Below are positions 16,011-24,387 of a DNA stretch of 64,000 bases, in pieces (position 1 is the first letter of the stretch; each line of letters opens with the position of its first letter). Made by a program: the position numbers and the translations under genes. The stretch is from Castellaniella sp. (GTDB lineage Bacteria > Pseudomonadota > Gammaproteobacteria > Burkholderiales > Burkholderiaceae_B), in contig NZ_SCQN01000020.1 of NCBI RefSeq assembly GCF_004321985.1, positions 47,173-111,172 on the forward strand, in the 5' to 3' direction. The notes beneath the pieces were generated by a model, which had not been told where the DNA came from, searched no databases, and worked only from the letters and a program-made list of their open reading frames with translations.

Positions 16011-16721
16011 ATGCATATGCAGAAAAAAAAGCTTTCCATCGTCCAGAGCATTGCCCAAGAGATCCAGGACCGTATCCAGCGTCGAGAATGGGTGCGCGGC
16101 AACCGCCTGCCGGGGCAGCGGCAACTGGCTGAAGCACTGGGGGTCAGCCGCGCCTCTCTGCGCGAGGCGATCACCGTCCTCGAAGGCCTGGGCATCCTGC
16201 GTAGCGAGCCCAGTCGCGGGGTCTTTATCGCCAGTGGCCGCGAGCGGGGGCAGGGCAGCGCTTATGGGCGATGGCAGTTCCAGGGACGCTACGCGCTGCG
16301 TGACGTCTACCAGGTGCGCGCCCAACTCGAAGACATGGCCGTCATGCTGGCGGCCCGGGTAGTGACGCCGTCGGGGCTGGATCGGCTGCGTGCCACGGTG
16401 CGGCAGATGGAAGCAGCTGCGCGCGTGGGCGATCTGGTCGCCATGTCCGAGGGTGACCACGACTTTCATGCGTACATCTTCCAGCTGGCAGGCAGCCCGC
16501 TGCTGCTGGATACCCTTACCAGCATACAGGATCTGGTCGAGGGCAGCCGCCGCGTGGCTTTCGCCAACCCGGATCGTGTGGTGGAGCCTATTGCCGAGCA
16601 TGCGTGCGTGATCGAGGCGCTGGCCAGCGGCTCTGCAGATAAGGCCCGCGCGGCCATGCGCGCCCACCTCGTCAATGTGGCGGATCGCTCGGGTGTGCGG
16701 CTCGACCTGGATGCACCCTAA
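16011..16721 (+). CDS. GntR-family transcriptional regulator, FadR subfamily
   Basis: A 236-residue regulator. An N-terminal winged helix-turn-helix (LPGQRQLAEALGVSRASLRE, then LEGLGILRSEPSRGVFI) is followed by an all-helical FCD ligand domain with Asp/His metal-binding-type residues (DHDFHAYIF, EHACVIEAL). FadR-type proteins bind small organic acids and usually repress neighbouring transport or catabolic genes. Its divergent position and the two shared palindromes make the Liv operon its likely target. The start is uncertain: GTG 16002, ATG 16011 and ATG 16017 are all in frame and none has a clear ribosome-binding site. Confidence 0.9.
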   Translation: MHMQKKKLSIVQSIAQEIQDRIQRREWVRGNRLPGQRQLAEALGVSRASLREAITVLEGLGILRSEPSRGVFIASGRERGQGSAYGRWQFQGRYALRDVYQVRAQLEDMAVMLAARVVTPSGLDRLRATVRQMEAAARVGDLVAMSEGDHDFHAYIFQLAGSPLLLDTLTSIQDLVEGSRRVAFANPDRVVEPIAEHACVIEALASGSADKARAAMRAHLVNVADRSGVRLDLDAP

Positions 16722-16914
16722 GCTTGGAACCGGCTGCAGTATTTGCCAATTTATGCCGCAGTCACCGGGGCCTTACGGCGCCACGTCCTCATCGGGGTAG
16801 TGGTGTGCAAACCAGGTACATCCCCCGCCTCCCGCACCGACCAGTTCAGTTACGACCTGTAGTGCTTTCATCGGCAACCTGGGGCAGAATTGCTACGCCA
16901 CAAAAGGGGTTGCC

Positions 16915-17067
16915 ATGAAAAGAATATTGTTGGTCTGCGCGTTGTTGTCCCTGCTTTCCGCTTGTGCAGTGTATACCCCAGGCGGATCGGTGGTCGTTGA
17001 CCCCGATCCGGGTTATGGGCACGGTGGATTCTGCCCTCCGGGGCAGGCCAAGAAGGGGAATTGCTGA
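16915..17067 (+). CDS. Small lipoprotein (50 aa)
   Basis: A short gene encodes MKRILLVCALLSLLSAC followed by a mature peptide rich in Gly, Pro and Asp. The lipobox LSAC puts the lipidated cysteine at residue 17, and no Asp follows at +2, so outer-membrane sorting is expected. The tail FCPPGQAKKGNC carries two more cysteines that could form a disulfide. An AAGGGG ribosome-binding sequence lies five bases before the ATG. The stop is 25 bp before the L,D-transpeptidase start, so the two are probably co-transcribed. The function is unknown; envelope location is well supported. Confidence 0.8.
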   Translation: MKRILLVCALLSLLSACAVYTPGGSVVVDPDPGYGHGGFCPPGQAKKGNC

Positions 17068-17092
17068 GTCGAGCGGATCGCCAAAATGGGGG

Positions 17093-18673
17093 GTGGTCTT
17101 GGGCAATACCAGATTCAGGAATACGGTCCGCCTGTTATTCTTGGCATTTGCGCTATGCCTTCACTTGGCGTGTTCGGCGGCGCAAGACACTTTGTTATGG
17201 TTTGACCACGGGCGACCGACATCACAAGCTATCCAGGCGGCGGAATTTTTAACCACCGCGGATTTGGATGGTTTGGCGCCTGCGGACTACCACGCACAAC
17301 CTTTGCGAAAGGCACTGGATCAGGCGGCACACGGGCCGATGCAGCCTGCGTCCGCCATTGCCGAGCTGGATGCCGCGTTGACTGCTGCCATGCAACGCTA
17401 TCTGCTTGATCTGCATCAGGGCAGGCTTGATCCGCGAGTTATTCATCAGTATTTCAAAGCGCCTCCGGCAACCACCTATTTTGATGCCGCGACCTATTTG
17501 TCCAATGCCGTTGCATCAAATCAATTGCCCGAGGCGGTGCATCTGGCTACGCCGCGCATACCTTTGTACGCCAAATTGCGGCAGGCCCTGGCCGAATACC
17601 GTCAGTTGCTTGGCCACCCAGCCTGGAAAATCGACTTGGCCGTCATACCTGGGAAAAAGCTGGAGCCGGGGCAGGCTTATGAGGGGATGGCGGTCCTGAC
17701 GCAGCGGCTTGTCGCGTTGGGTGACCTACGCGCAAATACACCGGTACCCGCGCGTTACGAAGGTGCACTGGTCGATGGCGTTCGCGCATTTCAGCAACGC
17801 CATGGGCTGCTGGACGATGGCATTCTTGGCAACGCGACATTCAAGCAATTACAGGTAATGCCGGCTCGCCGAGTGCGCCAAATTGAGTTGACCCTTGAAC
17901 GCCTTCGCTGGACACCGCTGCTTCAAGCACCGCGCATGGTAGTGGTTAATATCCCTGAGTTCGTTCTGCGTGCTTATGAAGTGAGGGACGGTAAAGCCAC
18001 TGTCCGAGTGAAAATGAAGATTATCGTCGGCAGCGCGCTGGACAAGCGTACGCCTGTGTTCGACGAGGACATGCGTTTCATTGAGTTCAGCCCCTACTGG
18101 AATGTACCTCTTTCGATCGCCCGTTCCGAAGTCATACCGCGCCTGCGCCGCGATCCTGGATACTTCCAGCAACAAGGTTTCGAATTCGTTACGAAAGGAG
18201 GGCAGCCGATAAGTACGTTGTCTGATGCGAACCTGTTGGCCGTGCAGCAGGGTCAGTTACGTATCCGTCAGAGGCCTGGCCCCCACAATGCCTTGGGGGA
18301 TATAAAATTCGTTTTTCCGAATGATCAAAACATCTATCTGCACCACACGCCTGTGCCTCAGCTGTTCGACCGCGACAGGCGGGATTTCAGCCACGGTTGC
18401 ATCCGCGTCGAAGACCCGGTCAGCCTGGCGAGATTCGTTCTTCAAGACGATCCCGAATGGACCGAAAAGCGCATTCGCGATGCCATGTCGAGCGGCACGT
18501 CAAAAACAATCCGTTTGAAGCAACCCCTGCGGGTATTGATCACTTACAGCACAGTGATCGTCAATAATGATAAGGTCTACTTTTTCCCCGATGTGTACGC
18601 ACAGGACGACTTGCTCGAGAACGTATTGAGACACCGCGTTCGTGCTGACCCTCTCTCCGTTCCTGTGCAATAG
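17093..18673 (+). CDS. L,D-transpeptidase, YcbB (LdtD) type
   Basis: This periplasmic enzyme forms 3-3 crosslinks in peptidoglycan. After a signal sequence (LLFLAFALCLHLACSAAQ) come an N-terminal scaffold domain, a peptidoglycan-binding domain (VDGVRAFQQRHGLLDDGILG) and a YkuD catalytic domain. The catalytic motif is intact: His417-His418 and SHGC with Cys436. GTG 17093, after a run of G, or TTG 17099 is the probable start; the frame upstream overlaps the lipoprotein gene. It is followed by a ycbK-like gene, the same pairing as in E. coli. Base composition is more AT-rich than in the flanking transport genes. Confidence 0.88.
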   Translation: MVLGNTRFRNTVRLLFLAFALCLHLACSAAQDTLLWFDHGRPTSQAIQAAEFLTTADLDGLAPADYHAQPLRKALDQAAHGPMQPASAIAELDAALTAAMQRYLLDLHQGRLDPRVIHQYFKAPPATTYFDAATYLSNAVASNQLPEAVHLATPRIPLYAKLRQALAEYRQLLGHPAWKIDLAVIPGKKLEPGQAYEGMAVLTQRLVALGDLRANTPVPARYEGALVDGVRAFQQRHGLLDDGILGNATFKQLQVMPARRVRQIELTLERLRWTPLLQAPRMVVVNIPEFVLRAYEVRDGKATVRVKMKIIVGSALDKRTPVFDEDMRFIEFSPYWNVPLSIARSEVIPRLRRDPGYFQQQGFEFVTKGGQPISTLSDANLLAVQQGQLRIRQRPGPHNALGDIKFVFPNDQNIYLHHTPVPQLFDRDRRDFSHGCIRVEDPVSLARFVLQDDPEWTEKRIRDAMSSGTSKTIRLKQPLRVLITYSTVIVNNDKVYFFPDVYAQDDLLENVLRHRVRADPLSVPVQ

Positions 18674-18712
18674 CCAGTCGAATACAAGCTTTCCGCTACG
18701 GCGCCATTTATC

Positions 18713-19279
18713 ATGACTAAATCATTTACCTCCTCTCGACGCCAGTTTCTTTGTTATTCCGCGGGCGTTGTTACATTTGGAATTGGAGCAACCTATGCTC
18801 CGCGAGTGCTGGCAAGCGATACACAGGCATCCAGCCTGTCTTTTAACCATACGCATACCAAGGAAAATATTTCGCTGATTTATTCCGAGGGTGGCCATTA
18901 TGTGCCGCAGGCGTTAAACCGCTTGAACCACTTTTTGCGTGATCACTATACCGGAGACGTGGGAGCCATGGATCCGGAATTGTTTGATGTTTTGCATCGC
19001 ATCGTATTGGTGCTGGGCACGGCCTTGCAGCCATTCCAGGTCATTTCCGGCTACCGCTGCCCAGCCACCAACAACAGATTGCGCGCCGCCAACACTGGAG
19101 GCGTTGCTAAACATAGTCTGCACATGGATGGGAAGGCAATCGACATCCGCCTGCCAGGCGTTCCACTGACGGAACTGCGGGACGTCGCGCTATCGCTGAA
19201 AGCAGGAGGGGTTGGGTACTACTCTCGTGAGCAATTCGTGCATATCGACACCGGCAGGGTGCGCCACTGGGGCGCTTGA
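18713..19279 (+). CDS. YcbK-type murein peptidase (M15/DUF882), Tat-exported
   Basis: A 188-residue protein with a twin-arginine signal, SRRQFL at residues 8-13, before a hydrophobic stretch ending RVLA. The mature domain belongs to the DUF882/M15A peptidases and keeps zinc-ligand spacing: His137, Asp144 (HMDGKAID) and His177 (FVHID). E. coli YcbK (MepK) cleaves 3-3 crosslinks, the bonds made by YcbB, so the two neighbours probably make and break the same linkage. It lies 39 bp after the transpeptidase gene and shares its lower GC content. Confidence 0.88.
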   Translation: MTKSFTSSRRQFLCYSAGVVTFGIGATYAPRVLASDTQASSLSFNHTHTKENISLIYSEGGHYVPQALNRLNHFLRDHYTGDVGAMDPELFDVLHRIVLVLGTALQPFQVISGYRCPATNNRLRAANTGGVAKHSLHMDGKAIDIRLPGVPLTELRDVALSLKAGGVGYYSREQFVHIDTGRVRHWGA

Positions 19280-19460
19280 GCAGGCCGTTATAAAAGGACA
19301 TTTGAGCCAGCCCCGCCGGCCTCCTGTCCCAGCGCGCCCGAGGCCTGGGAATGCCACGAAGACTTCCAGGGCGGGTTTTGGATGATGGTGGATATCCATT
19401 CTATCCAACGTTCTATTCGGTTGCAGGTGCACGGAATCTCTAGATCGGAGGTCGGCGGCG

Positions 19461-21314
19461 ATGGAATTGGACAAGAAAACGCGATTCAATGTCTGGTATT
19501 GGGTCGGCGCAATGGCTGTGCTCCTGCTGTTCCAGTATTTCTTCGCGGCCACGACGCAGGTCGCACAGATACCGTACAGCCAGTTCCTGACTTATCTGAA
19601 CGAGGGCAAGATCGCCGAGGTTGCGGTCTCTGATCAGTACATCCGTGGCACCTTTACCCAGGCAATCGAGGGGCATACGAAATTTGCCACGACCCGCGTC
19701 GAACCGGATCTGGCCCGTGAGCTGCAGGCGCATCATGTCGTGGTCACGGGGCAGATCGAGAGCACGTTCCTGCGGGATCTGTTGTCGTGGATTGTGCCGA
19801 CGCTGCTCTTCGTCGGGGTCTGGATTTACCTGTTGCGACGCGTGGGATCGGGTCTTGGCGGTGGTCTGATGCAAATCGGCAAGTCCAAGGCCCGGGTTTA
19901 CATGCAGAAGGACACGGGCGTCACTTTCGATGATGTGGCGGGTGTCGACGAGGCGAAGGACGAACTCAAGGAAATCATCGACTTCCTGAAGGACCCGGAA
20001 GGCTACGGGCGGCTTGGTGGTCGCTTGCCCAAGGGGATTCTGCTGGTCGGTCCGCCGGGCACGGGCAAGACCCTGCTCGCGCGTGCCGTCGCGGGCGAGG
20101 CCGGCGTGCCGTTCTTTTCGATCTCTGGCTCGGAATTCGTCGAAATGTTCGTGGGGGTTGGCGCCGCCCGTGTACGCGACCTCTTCGAACAGGCACGGGC
20201 CAAGGCGCCCGCCATCATTTTCATTGACGAACTCGACGCACTCGGTCGTGCGCGCGCCATTGGGTCGACGTTCGGCGGGCATGACGAGAAAGAGCAGACA
20301 CTCAATCAGCTGCTTGCGGAGCTGGATGGCTTCGATCCGTCGAGCGGCCTGGTATTGCTGGCGGCCACCAATCGCCCGGAAATCCTCGATCCCGCGCTCC
20401 TGCGTGCCGGGCGCTTCGATCGCCAGGTTCTTGTCGATCGCCCTGACAAGCAGGGGCGCGTTCAGATCCTTGGCGTGCACCTGAAGAAGTCGAAACTGGC
20501 GGCTGACATCTCGCCTGAGGAAATCGCCGCGCTCACTCCAGGGTTCACCGGGGCCGACTTGGCGAACCTCGTCAATGAAGCCACGCTGCTCGCTACCCGG
20601 CGTAGAGCGGATGCGGTGACGATGAGGGACTTCACCAATGCCATCGAGCGCATCGTGGCGGGTCTCGAGAAGCGCAATCGCCTGCTCATTCCGAAGGAGC
20701 GCGAGATCACCGCATATCACGAAATGGGACATGCGCTAGCGGCAATGGCGCTACCCGGCAGTGACACGGTCCACAAGGTCTCGATCATCCCGCGCGGCAT
20801 CGGCGCGCTGGGATACACCATTCAGCGCCCTACCGAGGAACGTTTCCTCATGACGGGCGAGGAACTCGAAAACAAGATGGCCGTCCTGCTTGGCGGCCGT
20901 GCCGCGGAAAAGCTCGTCTTCGGGCATCTGTCGACCGGTGCGGCCGACGACCTCGCAAGGGTCACCGATATCGCTCGCGCCATGGTCACCCGCTATGGCA
21001 TGAGCGCGCGCCTGGGACACGTCACGCTGGAAAGGGAGCAGCGGTCGTTCCTCGCGCGGGATCAGGTCTTCCTCAGTCCTCAGGAACGCAATTACTCGGA
21101 TGAGACCGCCTCGGCAATCGATGCCGAAGTCAAGCGCATCGTGGACCAGGCCTTCGATCGCACGCTCGCGCTGCTAGGGGCGCACCGGGATGCGCTTGAT
21201 CGCTCCGCACAATTGTTGCTGCAAAAAGAGACGCTCGACGAAGCGGATCTGCTGCCGTTTCGCGAGGCGGTCACGCAGCGGCCCGGGGCGGGAGTGGGAC
21301 AGCCCGAAGCGTAG
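19461..21314 (+). CDS. ftsH: ATP-dependent zinc metalloprotease FtsH
   Basis: A membrane-anchored AAA+ protease of 617 residues that degrades membrane and regulatory proteins. Two N-terminal helices flank a short periplasmic domain. Then come Walker A GPPGTGKT at about 197-204, pore loop MFVGVGA, Walker [10 protein letters not shown], the arginine-finger region [18 protein letters not shown] and the zinc-binding HEMGH at 420-424. GGAGG lies nine bases before the ATG. The housekeeping copy usually sits next to rlmE/folP; here the neighbours are cell-wall and Tct genes, so this may be a second ftsH, as seen in many Burkholderiales. That paralogy is inferred. Confidence 0.95.
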   Translation: MELDKKTRFNVWYWVGAMAVLLLFQYFFAATTQVAQIPYSQFLTYLNEGKIAEVAVSDQYIRGTFTQAIEGHTKFATTRVEPDLARELQAHHVVVTGQIESTFLRDLLSWIVPTLLFVGVWIYLLRRVGSGLGGGLMQIGKSKARVYMQKDTGVTFDDVAGVDEAKDELKEIIDFLKDPEGYGRLGGRLPKGILLVGPPGTGKTLLARAVAGEAGVPFFSISGSEFVEMFVGVGAARVRDLFEQARAKAPAIIFIDELDALGRARAIGSTFGGHDEKEQTLNQLLAELDGFDPSSGLVLLAATNRPEILDPALLRAGRFDRQVLVDRPDKQGRVQILGVHLKKSKLAADISPEEIAALTPGFTGADLANLVNEATLLATRRRADAVTMRDFTNAIERIVAGLEKRNRLLIPKEREITAYHEMGHALAAMALPGSDTVHKVSIIPRGIGALGYTIQRPTEERFLMTGEELENKMAVLLGGRAAEKLVFGHLSTGAADDLARVTDIARAMVTRYGMSARLGHVTLEREQRSFLARDQVFLSPQERNYSDETASAIDAEVKRIVDQAFDRTLALLGAHRDALDRSAQLLLQKETLDEADLLPFREAVTQRPGAGVGQPEA

Positions 21315-21320
21315 GGATTC

Positions 21321-21363
21321 CGGTCGGTATCGCCGGTGCTCCGTGGCCGCGGCGATCCGACCG
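21321..21363. terminator. Bidirectional terminator between ftsH and tctA
   Basis: CGGTCGGTATCGCCG pairs with CGGCGATCCGACCG with a single bulged T and a 14-base loop, followed by a short T-rich run (TTCTT). It separates the convergent ftsH and tct operons. Confidence 0.65.
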
Positions 21364-21367
21364 TTCT

Positions 21368-22906
21368 TCAGGTTGCCGCTTCCTTTTCCTGCTTCAGCCC
21401 CGGCTGGTTCCGCCGCTTCAGTACTTTCCACACGAACGCCGCGATCTGCACGCCGATCAGCAACGCCGATGCGGCGATGAATCCCGCGCTGATCGGCCGC
21501 TCCAGAAACACCAGCAGGTCGCCGCGCGACAGCAGCAGGGCACGGCGGAAGTTTTCTTCGACGATGGGCCCCAGCACGTAGCCCAGCAGGATGGTGGCGA
21601 CGGAGAAATCCAGGTAGCGCAGCACAGCGCCCAGAATGCCGAACAACAGTACTTCACCAACCTCGAACAGGCTGTTCTGGGTGCTGAAGCAACCGATGGC
21701 GATGAAGAACAGCGCAGCGGGGTAGAGGTACTTGTAGGGGACCTGAAGCAGCTTGACCCACAGGCCGATGAACGGAATGTTCAGGACGATGAGCAGCAGG
21801 TTGCCGACCCAGAAGCTCGCGACCAGGCCCCAGAAAATGTCGGGGTGCTCGGTCACCAGTTGCGGGCCGGGCTGGATCCCCTGGATGAGCAGGGCGCCCA
21901 GGATCAGCGCCATCATGGCGTCGCCCGGGATGCCTAGGCTCATGGTGGGGATGAAGTCCACCTGTGTCTTCGAGTGCGACGCGGCCTCCGGAGACGCCAC
22001 GCCTTCGATGGCGCCGTGGCCGAATCGCTCCGGTGTCTTGGAGACTTTGCGCTCCAGCGCGTAGGCGACGAAGGTGGTGATGGTGGGGCCGGTGCCTGGA
22101 AGCACGCCGAACAGGGTGCCCACGGCCGTGCCGCGCAGCATGGGGAAGAACGATTTCTTCAGTTCGCTTCGGGTCGGGCGCATGTCGCGAAAGCGCATCC
22201 TGGCGCCGCTTCCCACGGTGCTCATCTTGTTGACGCTGAGCAGGAATTCGCCCACGCCGAAAAGACCCATGGCCAGCGCCACCAGGTCCACGCCATCCTG
22301 CAGGTGCATGAGGCCGAAGGTGAACCGCATGGTGCCGGTGTTGACGTCGGTGCCGACCACGCCCAGCAGCAGCCCGAGCAGCGTCATGGCCACACCTTTG
22401 ACGGCTGAGCCGCGCGACATGGTCGAGCCCGCCAGCAGGCCCAGCAGCATGATGGAAAAGAGTTCCGCAGGGCCGAACTTGAAGGCGATTTCCACCAGTA
22501 GCGGTGAGAAGAACACCATGATCAGGATGCCGATGGAGGCGGCCACGAATGAGGCGATCATGGCCACGGCCAGCGCGGCGCCGCCGCGGCCCTGCAGCGT
22601 CAACGGATAGCCGTCCAGGCAGGCGACGGCGTGGGGCGGGTGTACGGGCAGGTTGAGCAGGATGGCGCCGATTGCGCCGCCGTACATCGAGCCGTAAAAG
22701 ATTCCGGCCAGCATGAGAATGGCCGCCACCGGGTGCATCACATAGGTTAGCGGCAGCAGGATGGACATGGCGGTGAGTGCGCCCAGTCCCGGCAGCACGC
22801 CGATGAGGTTGCCGGCAATGACGCCGAAGATGGACCACATCAGGTTATGTGGCTCGAAGGCAATGCCAAAGCCGTACATCAGGTCCAGCAGCGCCTTTTC
22901 GATCAT
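21368..22906 (-). CDS. tctA: Tripartite tricarboxylate transporter large membrane subunit TctA
   Basis: The 512-residue transport subunit of a TTT-family secondary carrier has about 11-12 helices. Family hallmarks are visible: GVLPGLGALTAMSILLPLTY near the N-terminus and the repeat GVLPGTGPTITTFVAYALER in the middle, both glycine/proline-rich re-entrant-type motifs. The ATG at 22906 overlaps the tctB stop (ATGA). Together with TctB and TctC it imports an organic acid using the ion gradient. The TTT family includes citrate, aromatic acid and other carboxylate systems, so the substrate is open. Confidence 0.94.
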   Translation of the reverse strand: MIEKALLDLMYGFGIAFEPHNLMWSIFGVIAGNLIGVLPGLGALTAMSILLPLTYVMHPVAAILMLAGIFYGSMYGGAIGAILLNLPVHPPHAVACLDGYPLTLQGRGGAALAVAMIASFVAASIGILIMVFFSPLLVEIAFKFGPAELFSIMLLGLLAGSTMSRGSAVKGVAMTLLGLLLGVVGTDVNTGTMRFTFGLMHLQDGVDLVALAMGLFGVGEFLLSVNKMSTVGSGARMRFRDMRPTRSELKKSFFPMLRGTAVGTLFGVLPGTGPTITTFVAYALERKVSKTPERFGHGAIEGVASPEAASHSKTQVDFIPTMSLGIPGDAMMALILGALLIQGIQPGPQLVTEHPDIFWGLVASFWVGNLLLIVLNIPFIGLWVKLLQVPYKYLYPAALFFIAIGCFSTQNSLFEVGEVLLFGILGAVLRYLDFSVATILLGYVLGPIVEENFRRALLLSRGDLLVFLERPISAGFIAASALLIGVQIAAFVWKVLKRRNQPGLKQEKEAAT

Positions 22907-23367
22907 GGTGCTCCCCACATGATCAGGGGAAACTGGATTCCCAGTGCCCACCAGAAGATCGCGACAGCGACCGCGCAGACCGCGACCGACAGGATCAGTG
23001 CGCCCTTCAGGGTGTTCTGGCGGTCACCCAGTGCGGAGATGAAGACGATGCTGAAGGTGGCAGGCAGCAGGCCGGTGTATTTCCCCAGCAGGATGAACGC
23101 CACGATCCCGCCTGTGATGCACAGCCAGCCCCTCCATTCTGGCCTGCCCTTGCCGTTGCTGACGTTTTGGCCGGCCAGGCCCTCGAGGGCGATGATGATT
23201 CCGCACAGCACCATCAGCGCGCCCACGGCTGCGGGAAAGAAGCCCGGTCCCATGCGCCGCAGCGTGCCCAGGTGGTAGCCCGTCCCTTCGGCGATGGCAC
23301 CCAGCCCGAAGAGCACCATCAGGGCCCCGCCGTAATAGTCTTTGTTGATTCGTTTGATCGCCATCAT
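22903..23367 (-). CDS. tctB: Tripartite tricarboxylate transporter small membrane subunit TctB
   Basis: A 154-residue protein with four predicted helices, the DUF1468 pattern of TctB. MMAIKRINKDYYGGALMVLF opens the first helix and RMGPGFFP is the conserved loop. The first ATG (23367) overlaps the tctC stop as ATGA, which argues for it over the second ATG. Upstream in-frame sequence is antisense to tctC and was excluded. Confidence 0.9.
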   Translation of the reverse strand: MMAIKRINKDYYGGALMVLFGLGAIAEGTGYHLGTLRRMGPGFFPAAVGALMVLCGIIIALEGLAGQNVSNGKGRPEWRGWLCITGGIVAFILLGKYTGLLPATFSIVFISALGDRQNTLKGALILSVAVCAVAVAIFWWALGIQFPLIMWGAP

Positions 23368-24341
23368 TGCAAACGGATGTGCTGCTTGCGAATGATGCCG
23401 CCCAGCAGCTGGGCTTCCTTTTCCACCCGGATCCGCATGTCCTGCGGAGTAGTCCCGACCGCCTGCCAGCCCTGTACCACCAGCTTCTTGCGGATGGCTG
23501 GGTCCTTCAGCGCGCTGATCACCACGTCGGAAACCTTCTGCTGGGCCGCCGCCGGCAGGCTGGCGGGCCCTACCATCGCGGTCCAGACCTCCAAGGTGAA
23601 GTCCTTCACGCCGGCCTGGGCCAGGGATGGGATGCCGGGGGCCAGGTCGCTCTCCTGGGCACTGGTGACGCCGATGGCCTTGAGTTTGCCCGCTTTGACC
23701 TGAGGCAAGGCTGTGCCGGGCGGCATCAGCGCCATCTGGACCTGGCCGCCGATGAGCGCCGTCACGACCGCCGGGTTGCCGCCGTTGTACGGGATCTGCA
23801 CGGGGGCCAGGCCGGGCACGTCGCTTTTGAGCAGTTCCATGCCCAGGTGCGAGACCGAGCCGATCCCGACTGACCCGTAGTTCCACTTGTCGCCTTCCTG
23901 ACGTGCCTTGTCGAAGAAGGCGGACCCCGATGGTTCATTCGCCGGTGCCACCAGCACCAGCGGTGCGGTGGTCAGCAGGCTGATGAAGCTGAAATCCTTC
24001 ATGGGATCGTAGGGAAGGTTGGGATAGAGCAGCGGCGACGAGGTCAGGTTGCCATTGATGACGATCCCCAGAGTATGTCCATCTGTGGCACGGGCAACGT
24101 ATTCGGCGGCGATGTTGCCGCTGGCGCCGGACTTGTTTTCCACGATGATGGGGACGCCCAGTGCCTTGGACATAGGTTCGGACAGGGTGCGGGCCACCAT
24201 GTCGGGCGTGGAGCCGCCCGGGAAGCCGACGACCAGCTTGATAGGTCGCGATGGCCAGTCCTTGGCGAACACCGTCATGGGGGCCGCAATGGCAGCCGCA
24301 GCGGTCGCTGTGGCTTTCAGGATGAAGGTTCTGCGTTGCAT
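23364..24341 (-). CDS. tctC: Tripartite tricarboxylate transporter substrate-binding protein TctC
   Basis: The periplasmic receptor of the TTT system, also called a Bug protein, is 325 residues long. The signal region starts MQRRTFILKATATAAAAIAA, with an RR pair reminiscent of Tat signals, and is cleaved near VFA-KDWPSRPI. The mature protein shows the family blocks WPSRPIKLVVGFPGGSTPD, VENKSGASGNIA and YNGG. Bug proteins were expanded strongly in Bordetella and relatives, and ligands range from citrate to amino acids and nicotinate. The ATG at 24341 is the first start after the preceding gene; the longer frame overlaps that gene. Confidence 0.94.
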   Translation of the reverse strand: MQRRTFILKATATAAAAIAAPMTVFAKDWPSRPIKLVVGFPGGSTPDMVARTLSEPMSKALGVPIIVENKSGASGNIAAEYVARATDGHTLGIVINGNLTSSPLLYPNLPYDPMKDFSFISLLTTAPLVLVAPANEPSGSAFFDKARQEGDKWNYGSVGIGSVSHLGMELLKSDVPGLAPVQIPYNGGNPAVVTALIGGQVQMALMPPGTALPQVKAGKLKAIGVTSAQESDLAPGIPSLAQAGVKDFTLEVWTAMVGPASLPAAAQQKVSDVVISALKDPAIRKKLVVQGWQAVGTTPQDMRIRVEKEAQLLGGIIRKQHIRLQ

Positions 24342-24387
24342 GGTGGATAGGCTCCTGGTATCAGGTGTTGGTTGTACGAGAGGAAGT

